This document shows positions 1 to 6,922 of a stretch of 13,504 nucleotides of DNA, piece by piece (positions within the stretch are counted from its first letter, which is position 1; each line of letters opens with the position of its first letter). The DNA is taken from positions 3,630 to 17,133 of the forward strand of contig DBBK01000238.1 of assembly GCA_002292165.1 (NCBI GenBank). The letters run 5' to 3'. Both the position numbers and the translations under genes were made by a program. Origin of the DNA: Brevundimonas sp. UBA986 (lineage in GTDB: Bacteria; Pseudomonadota; Alphaproteobacteria; Caulobacterales; Caulobacteraceae). The notes below the pieces were generated by a model that saw only the letters and a list, made by a program, of their open reading frames with translations, made no database searches and was not told where the DNA came from.

Positions 1-394
1 GCGGCAGCGGCGGCAGCGGCGGCCGCGGCGGGGGCGGCGGCGGCGGCGGCGGCGGCGGCAGAGGCAGAGGCAGAGGCAGAGGCAGACGCGGATGCGGACG
101 AAGACGAGCTGGAGCTGGAGCTGGAGCTGGAGCTGTCGTGCGTGATGAACGAGTCGTCGCGCTCGTCTCGCACGGTCGAGTCCCTGCGGAGGGAGGGAGG
201 GAGGGGCGCCCAGAGGGACGGACGTCGGGTGTTCAGATTCGCGCGGCGCATTTACGTTTTAGGGCGAGACGTAGACGTCGGGCGGAGCGCGGCGAGACGA
301 CGCCGCGGGCGCGGGCGCGGGCGAGGACGCACTCCATTCCGAAGGTCCAGTCCTTCCTTCCCTCCACCCGGGACGCCATGGGCTCGTACGCCAT
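1..394 (-). CDS. 5' part of unrecognised eukaryotic gene, spliced, Ser/Ala-rich (partial)
   Basis: I do not recognise this gene. It is modelled as exon 1 at 394-333 and exon 2 from 183 to the left edge, with a 149-nt intron between. The ATG at 394 has a strong context (GCGCCATGGCG on the minus strand). Exon 1 reads MAYEPMASRVEGRKDWTFGM plus two bases. Exon 2 supplies the third base and continues EDSTVRDERDDSFITHDS, then about 13 serines, an Ala-Ser alternation and a long Ala run with one Pro. The phase is kept exactly across the intron, which is the main support for the model. An upstream in-frame ATG at 448 is a less likely start. The plus-strand frame over the same DNA (ELELEL, AEAEAE) is open, but lacks such signals. 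The Ser and Ala tracts suggest a disordered linker. The gene is divergent from the one at 651, and its C-terminus lies outside the window. Confidence 0.55.
61..135. repeat. Hexanucleotide microsatellites (GAGGCA)4 and (GAGCTG)5
   Basis: Four copies of GAGGCA run from 61 to 84 and five copies of GAGCTG from 106 to 135, beside a GGC run at 1-60. In the minus-strand gene model they encode the Ala-Ser, poly-Ser and poly-Ala tracts. All are multiples of three, so the reading frame is kept. Confidence 0.85.
184..332 (-). other. Spliceosomal intron in the minus-strand gene
   Basis: Read on the minus strand, the donor is GTGCGT (from 332) and the acceptor is a pyrimidine-rich stretch ending CTCCGCAG at 184. 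A CTGAAC branch-point-like motif lies at 236-231, about 50 nt from the acceptor. Removing the 149 nt joins GA to G GAC TCG and leaves an open frame. Confidence 0.55.
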
Positions 395-650
395 GGCGCC
401 TTCCTCGCTACACCCTCCCGCGGCGCCCGCGCGTGTGGGTGGGTACACAAGAGAGCGAATTCGAGCGTGTTGCTTCTACTTATGAACCTGAGCGCAGGGT
501 CAACTGTTCACCCTGCGTGTCCGATCAAATCCGCCCGCCGCGTTCAACGTCGTCGGTCGACGCGCGCGCCTTCCTTTCATTTCAGGTCCTTTCATCGGGA
601 ACGGAGAGCCGTTCGACGCGTCGTCTGGTCGCATTCACGCCGGCGCGACG
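395..650. promoter_or_regulatory. Divergent (bidirectional) promoter region of the two eukaryotic genes
   Basis: This 256-bp stretch separates the start codons of the minus-strand gene (394) and the plus-strand gene (651). It is less GC-rich than its flanks around 465-530. It holds a 25-bp near-perfect palindrome at 493-517 whose arms are CGCAGGGT and ACCCTGCG. I see no clear TATA box or CCAAT box. Its role as a shared promoter is inferred from the gene arrangement alone. Confidence 0.4.
493..517. repeat. 25-bp palindrome in the divergent promoter
   Basis: The arms CGCAGGGT (493-500) and ACCCTGCG (510-517) are exact reverse complements. The nine bases between them, CAACTGTTC, are themselves palindromic around the central T except for one C/C mismatch. 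This gives 11 of 12 possible pairs. It could bind a dimeric transcription factor, or fold as a hairpin in RNA. Confidence 0.6.
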
Positions 651-3617
<2,967 letters not shown>

Positions 3618-3621
<4 letters not shown>

Positions 3622-3782
3622 CGACCATGTTTCCCGATGTCCCGCCCGAGACCGAGCTGCTCGATCCGGAGACCTTCGAGGCGCCGCGCCGCCTCTCCCG
3701 CGACGACCGCGACGCCTGCCTCGGCCCTGACGGCCGGCATCGCGGCCCCCTGACAGACCCCGACAAGGACGACGACCGATGA
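3618..3782 (+). CDS. Small hypothetical protein, 54 aa
   Basis: Unrecognised. The ATG at 3618 overlaps the upstream stop (ATGA), and its own TGA overlaps the next ATG in the same way at 3779-3782. This double overlap is the main evidence that it is a gene. The product starts MTTMFPDVPPETELLDPETF, is rich in Asp, Pro and Arg, has one Cys (position 34) and no hydrophobic segment, so it is probably cytoplasmic. A second ATG at 3627 could also serve as start. It is probably co-expressed with the flanking Gly-rich protein and membrane protein, possibly as part of a phage-derived cassette. Confidence 0.5.
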
Positions 3783-4063
3783 CCGATGCCCGGATTCCGC
3801 CGAACCCGCCCCAGGTCCCGCCGCCGCTCGCCGAAGGCCGCTGGCTCTGGCGACGGATCTATGTCTTCAGCGTCAGCGCCGGTCTCTGGCTTTTGCTGGC
3901 CGGGGTGGTGCGCTCGGCGACGCCCGACGTCCTGCCGCGCATCGCCGACGGGCTGATGGGGCTGATGGGCCTGCTGCTGGTTCTCTACCTCGTCGCCCCG
4001 ACTGCCCAGCAGCTCATCCAGCTTCTGGCCGAGGTGAAGTTGCGGATAGGCGCGCGTCGGTGA
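3779..4063 (+). CDS. Small inner-membrane protein with two helices, 94 aa
   Basis: The start ATG overlaps the previous stop by four bases. After a Pro-rich N-terminus (IPPNPPQVPPPL) come two hydrophobic helices: one near residues 28-47 (YVFSVSAGLWLLLAGVV) and one near 57-75 (GLMGLMGLLLVLYLVA). An amphipathic end, QQLIQLLAEVKLRIGARR, follows. The size and topology resemble holin-like or phage-accessory membrane proteins. Its place after a tail-like gene suggests a phage-derived cluster, but no specific family is recognised. It is the last gene before the 375-bp flagellin control region. An inverted pair CGGAC/GTCCG just downstream (4083-4113) is only a weak terminator candidate. Confidence 0.6.
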   Translation: MTDARIPPNPPQVPPPLAEGRWLWRRIYVFSVSAGLWLLLAGVVRSATPDVLPRIADGLMGLMGLLLVLYLVAPTAQQLIQLLAEVKLRIGARR

Positions 4064-4128
4064 TCCCGATCGCTCAGGACCCGGACGGATGCGCTTTCCG
4101 GCTGCCTGTCCGTGGACTGATGAAGGCG

Positions 4129-4150
4129 TTGGCACGGTTTGGCACGGTTT
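4129..4150 (+). repeat. Direct repeat GGCACGGTTT x2
   Basis: GGCACGGTTT occurs twice back to back (4131-4140 and 4141-4150), preceded by TT and followed by GGCGCC. A related TTTGGCACGGG lies at 4317-4327. They resemble the -24 half of sigma-54 promoters, but none has a GC at the correct -12 spacing. The 4064-4193 stretch holds nothing else I can name. Confidence 0.6.
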
Positions 4151-4193
4151 GGCGCCCCGTTTTCACGGCGTCCGGCCATTTCCCCGACCCGCC

Positions 4194-4265
4194 CCCGGCA
4201 AAACCTGCCCGGTTCCCGGCAGTTTTTGCCGTCGTCGTCGCTTTCACCCGGCAGGGCTTGCCGGG
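4194..4265. promoter_or_regulatory. Array of three FlbD/ftr-like dyads upstream of flagellin 1
   Basis: Three copies of CCCGGCA-N5-TGCC are present: 4194-4212 (right arm TGCCCGG), 4215-4233 (TGCCGTC) and 4247-4265 (TGCCGGG, a perfect dyad). Starts are 21 and 32 bp apart, close to two and three helical turns, so all face the same side of the DNA. In Caulobacter, class III/IV flagellar promoters use FlbD-bound ftr elements about 100 bp upstream of sigma-54 promoters. The position here, about 85-160 bp upstream of the promoter at 4350, fits. Assignment to FlbD is inferred from position and dyad type. Confidence 0.6.
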
Positions 4266-4269
4266 TCCG

Positions 4270-4312
4270 AAGCGTGGTTAAGCGAAAGTACCGTAAGAAA
4301 ATCAACGACGGT
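4270..4312. promoter_or_regulatory. AT-rich spacer, possible IHF site
   Basis: Between the ftr array and the sigma-54 promoter lies a relatively AT-rich segment with AATCAA at 4300-4305, matching the first half of the IHF consensus. The second half (TTR) is not matched. IHF bending between enhancer and promoter is typical of these systems, but the sequence support is weak. Confidence 0.25.
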
Positions 4313-4349
4313 GGGCTTTGGCACGGGTCCGAAGCCGAACGGCGGTGTC

Positions 4350-4365
4350 TGGCGCGGCCCTTGCT
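4350..4365 (+). promoter_or_regulatory. Sigma-54 promoter of flagellin 1
   Basis: TGGCGCG-N4-TTGCT at 4350-4365 matches the sigma-54 consensus TGGCACG-N4-TTGCW with one change. The invariant GG (4351-4352) and GC (4363-4364) have the required ten-base spacing. The predicted transcript start is near 4376, giving a leader of about 63 nt before the ATG at 4439. Confidence 0.65.
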
Positions 4366-4377
4366 GCGGGTGTCTCC

Positions 4378-4413
4378 GAGCAAAATGCTCCCGACGGCTA
4401 AAATGGCGGTCGG
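4378..4413 (+). promoter_or_regulatory. Structured 5' leader of flagellin 1 mRNA
   Basis: A hairpin GAGCA-AAA-TGCTC (4378-4390) sits at or next to the predicted transcript start. A second weaker pairing, CCGAC (4391-4395) with GTCGG (4409-4413), follows. The Shine-Dalgarno AAGAAGG lies near 4423-4429. In Caulobacter the flagellin mRNA leader is the target of FlbT, so this structure is a plausible post-transcriptional control site. That link is inferred. Confidence 0.4.
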
Positions 4414-4438
4414 CAACCTTGAAAGAAGGACTTTCGTC

Positions 4439-5272
4439 ATGGCGCTGAACAGCGTGAACACGAACTCGGGCGCCCTCGTCGCCCTGCAGAACCTGAATGC
4501 CACGAACAACGAACTGGGCGTCGTCCAGTCGCGTATCAACACCGGCAAGAAGGTCAACTCCGCGAAAGACAACGGCGCTATCTGGGCTATCGCCCAAGGT
4601 CAGCGTTCGGAAATCTCGGCTCTGGGCGCCGTCAAGGACTCCCTGTCCCGTGGTTCGTCCGCCGTGGACGTCTCCATCGCTGCCGGCGAGTCGGTCTCCG
4701 ACCTGCTGGGCCAGCTGAAGGAAAAAGCCCTGGCCGCGACTGACAAGTCGCTGTCGACGGCTTCGCGCAGCGCCCTGAACGAAGACTTCAAGGCGATCCG
4801 CGATCAGATCACCACCGTGGTCACCAACGCCAAGTTCAACGGCATCAACCTGCTGGATAACTCCACGGGCACCGCCGGCTACAAGGCGCTCTCGAACACC
4901 ACCGGTTCGACCATCAAGGTCGCCGGTGAAGACCTCTCGCTGGGCGGCGCCAACGTCACCGTCGCGGCGGCTACCACCATCGGCACCGCGACCCTGGCCA
5001 CCACGGCCCTGGGTCTGGTCAACGCCTCGATCGACAAGGTCTCCGCCTCCCTGGCTCGCCTGGGCACCGGCGCCAAGTCGCTCGAAACCCATGCTACGTT
5101 CGTCGGCAAGCTGTCGGACGCCATGGAAGCCGGCGTTGGCAACCTGGTCGACGCCGACCTCGCCAAGGAAAGCGCTCGTCTGCAGTCGCTGCAAACCAAG
5201 CAACAGCTGGGTGTGCAGGCTCTGTCGATCGCCAACCAGTCGACGTCGGTCCTGCTGGGCCTGTTCCGCTAA
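4439..5272 (+). CDS. Flagellin 1 (short Caulobacter-type flagellin, 277 aa)
   Basis: This is the filament subunit, exported by the flagellar type III system. The start at 4439 is preceded by AAGAAGG and gives the typical MALNSVNTNSGALVALQN. An in-frame upstream extension to 4139 lacks flagellin character and lies in the promoter. The N-terminal D0/D1 helices contain RINTGKKVNSAKDNGA (about 37-52), followed by NAKFNGINLLD near 131-141. The central part is only a short variable segment. The C-terminal D1/D0 helices contain LVDADLAKESARLQ and end LLGLFR. The lack of a D2/D3 insert and the length of about 275 residues match the Caulobacter FljJ/K/L class. It has its own sigma-54 promoter and downstream hairpin, so it is probably the strongly expressed late flagellin of this locus. 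Confidence 0.95.
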   Translation: MALNSVNTNSGALVALQNLNATNNELGVVQSRINTGKKVNSAKDNGAIWAIAQGQRSEISALGAVKDSLSRGSSAVDVSIAAGESVSDLLGQLKEKALAATDKSLSTASRSALNEDFKAIRDQITTVVTNAKFNGINLLDNSTGTAGYKALSNTTGSTIKVAGEDLSLGGANVTVAAATTIGTATLATTALGLVNASIDKVSASLARLGTGAKSLETHATFVGKLSDAMEAGVGNLVDADLAKESARLQSLQTKQQLGVQALSIANQSTSVLLGLFR

Positions 5273-5283
5273 TACTCTCGGAA

Positions 5284-5305
5284 GGGCGGGGCTTCGGTCC
5301 CGCCC
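5284..5305 (+). terminator. Hairpin terminator after flagellin 1
   Basis: GGGCGGG (5284-5290) pairs with CCCGCCC (5299-5305) around GCTTCGGT, which contains a UUCG-type loop. The stem starts 11 bp after the stop codon. No T-run follows, so termination may be partial, allowing some read-through into flaG. Confidence 0.65.
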
Positions 5306-5360
5306 GACCTTGACCCTTCATCCTTATCAGGGAGCCGAACAGACCTCGGCCTAGGGAGTC

Positions 5361-5645
5361 ATGGAAACCAATGCGAAGCTGAGTCTTGTAATCCCCGCCC
5401 CGGCCGCCGCGCTCGCCGCAGCACCCGGAAGCGAAACCTCCATCGCCAAAGCCTCCAGTGAAATCGAGCAGGCCGCCCAGTACCGGCTGGTGATCGAGGA
5501 AGGCCCGACCATCGGGTCGTTCATCTACAAGACCATGGACAGCACCACCGGCGAGATCGTCCGCCAGTTCCCGCGGGAACAGGTCATCCGCATGGCGGAA
5601 GCCAGGAAATACGACGCGGGATCGGTGATCGACACCACCGCCTGA
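5361..5645 (+). CDS. flaG: FlaG family flagellar protein, 94 aa
   Basis: FlaG-family proteins are small, sit next to flagellin genes and influence filament length or assembly; their biochemical role is not settled. The ATG at 5361 follows AGGGAG at a good distance. The N-terminus is a variable Ala-rich segment (about 1-40). The conserved part begins near residue 41 with YRLVIEEGPTIGSFIYK, and the hallmark STTGEIVRQFPREQVIRMAE is at about 60-79, matching the family pattern of a D/TGEhhRQhP motif before a helix. The length is normal for the family. It lies between two flagellin genes and could be read by transcripts passing the imperfect terminator upstream. No separate promoter is obvious. Confidence 0.85.
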   Translation: METNAKLSLVIPAPAAALAAAPGSETSIAKASSEIEQAAQYRLVIEEGPTIGSFIYKTMDSTTGEIVRQFPREQVIRMAEARKYDAGSVIDTTA

Positions 5646-5656
5646 GGACCGAAACG

Positions 5657-5670
5657 GACGCTTCGGCGTC
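5657..5670 (+). terminator. Weak hairpin after flaG
   Basis: GACGC-TTCG-GCGTC forms a five-pair stem with a stable UUCG tetraloop 11 bp after the flaG stop. There is no T-run. It may be a weak terminator or an RNA 3'-end stabiliser. Confidence 0.35.
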
Positions 5671-5737
5671 GGAATCGCGACATCGCCTTCGCCACGCAGG
5701 GAGCCCCTGACGTGGTTAAAATGCGTGGTTATCGCGC

Positions 5738-5765
5738 GTTAACCATCCGCTCACTTGTTAACCAT
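5738..5765 (+). promoter_or_regulatory. Two GTTAACCAT boxes (CtrA half-site type) before flagellin 2
   Basis: GTTAACCAT occurs at 5738-5746 and 5757-5765, 19 bp apart start to start. TTAACCAT is the half-site form reported for the cell-cycle regulator CtrA in Caulobacter. They lie 35-62 bp upstream of the ATG at 5800. No sigma-54 GG-N10-GC element or ftr-like dyad was found here. Confidence 0.45.
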
Positions 5766-5799
5766 AAGCTGCCCGGTACATTTCGGGGCTTTCAAAACG

Positions 5800-6630
5800 A
5801 TGAGCAACAGCGTCCTTACCAATTCCGCAGCCGCGATCGCGCTGCAGAACCTGACCACGACCAACAACAAGCTGACGGACGTGCAAGGCCGCATCAGCAC
5901 CGGGTTGAAGGTCCAGGGGGCCAAGGACAATGCCGCGGTCTGGGCCATTGCCCAGAGCCAGCGCGCCGACGTCGGGGCCCTGGGGGCGGTGAAGTCGAGC
6001 CTGGACCGCGCGACCTCGATCGCCGACGTCGCCCGCTCGGCCGGCGAATCGATCTCGGACCTGCTCAATCAGCTCAAGGAAAAGGTCGTCGCGGCCAAGG
6101 ATCCGTCGCTGAAGACCCAGTCGCGCCAACTGCTGGATGCGGACTTCACGGCCCTGCTGAAGGCGATTCAGTCGGCGGTCGACAACGCCAATTTCGACGG
6201 CGGCAACGTTCTGAACGGCTCCCTGCCGACCGGCCTGAAGTTCCTCGCCAACGCCGACGCCAGCGCCTTCGTGACCCTGTCGACCCAGAACCTGAGCCTG
6301 TCTGGCTCGATCCTGAGCCTGGGTCTCAACGACACCCTGATGACCCTGACCGGGGCGACCACCGCCCTGAACAAGCTGGATGCCTCGATCACGGCGGTGA
6401 ACGCCGCGCTCGGCGCGCTCGGCTCGCAGGCCAAGCAGATCGAGGCCCACAACACCTTCGTGTCCAAGCTGACGGATACGCTGGAATCGGGCATCGGCAA
6501 TCTGGTGGACGCCGACCTGGCCAAGGAAAGCGCCCGCCTGCAGGCTCTGCAGGTTCAGCAGCAGCTCGGCGCGCAATCGCTGTCGATCGCGAACCAGTCG
6601 CCGCAGGTCATCCTCAAGCTGTTCCAGTAA
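5800..6630 (+). CDS. Flagellin 2 (divergent short flagellin, 276 aa)
   Basis: This is a second filament subunit. The start at 5800 (MSNSVLTNSAAAIALQN) lines up with flagellin 1; an in-frame TTG at 5755 would add 15 residues and overlap a CtrA-type box, so it is rejected. The Shine-Dalgarno is poor. The N-terminal helices contain RISTGLKVQGAKDNAAVW, then NANFDGGNVLNGS, a short central segment, and C-terminal LVDADLAKESARLQALQ ending VILKLFQ. It keeps the 276-residue size but differs from flagellin 1 throughout the middle and at the final residues (LKLFQ against LGLFR). Its control region also differs. In Caulobacter, minor flagellins fill the hook-proximal filament, and this could be such a subunit. 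It is unlikely to be a recent duplicate. Confidence 0.93.
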   Translation: MSNSVLTNSAAAIALQNLTTTNNKLTDVQGRISTGLKVQGAKDNAAVWAIAQSQRADVGALGAVKSSLDRATSIADVARSAGESISDLLNQLKEKVVAAKDPSLKTQSRQLLDADFTALLKAIQSAVDNANFDGGNVLNGSLPTGLKFLANADASAFVTLSTQNLSLSGSILSLGLNDTLMTLTGATTALNKLDASITAVNAALGALGSQAKQIEAHNTFVSKLTDTLESGIGNLVDADLAKESARLQALQVQQQLGAQSLSIANQSPQVILKLFQ

Positions 6631-6637
6631 GACCGGT

Positions 6638-6757
6638 TCAGCGCTTCGGCTGAGGCGCCCCGATCATCACCGGACCCGGACGGCGGCGCGGCGCATGGGC
6701 GCGGTCGCCGAAGCCGTAAAGGGCGAGGAAAGACTGAACCACCGACGGAATGCTCAT
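6638..6757 (-). CDS. Small hypothetical protein, 39 aa, minus strand in the flagellar locus
   Basis: Unrecognised. Read on the minus strand, the ATG at 6757 is preceded by GGAG seven bases upstream, a proper Shine-Dalgarno. The product begins MSIPSVVQSFLALYGFGDRA and continues with a basic, Pro-rich tail ending MIGAPQPKR at the TGA of 6640-6638. The pattern of an amphipathic helix plus basic tail looks protein-like and not random. It lies in the gap between flagellin 2 and the FlaEY-like gene, opposite to both, and stops 7 bp from the flagellin 2 stop. No clear promoter was seen. A longer open frame on this strand over the FlaEY-like gene is a shadow. Confidence 0.4.
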   Translation of the reverse strand: MSIPSVVQSFLALYGFGDRAHAPRRRPGPVMIGAPQPKR

Positions 6758-6922
6758 CCGGACGCTCCAGAATGCGGAGGGCGCGTATGGGGTCGCCGCA
6801 CAAACGGTCGTCGAACCCTGCTCTCCCGAGACGCCAGAAACGCATGATTCCGTGCCCGGTTCCGAGTCCCTGTTAACGGTCCGTTGCCTCTCCCCTGCGA
6901 TACTGCCCAGGCGGAGGTTCGT

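Noticed and set aside
1..60. GGC-rich block as a CRISPR or minisatellite array
   Set aside because: It is an irregular trinucleotide run with no spacers, explained by an Ala-coding tract.
4131..4150. Sigma-54 promoter at the GGCACGGTTT repeat
   Set aside because: The GG to GC spacing is nine bases instead of ten, and sigma-54 tolerates little change in spacing.
4139..4438. In-frame N-terminal extension of flagellin 1
   Set aside because: It covers the ftr-like dyads and sigma-54 promoter, and flagellins begin at the MALNSV-type N-terminus, which has its own ribosome site.
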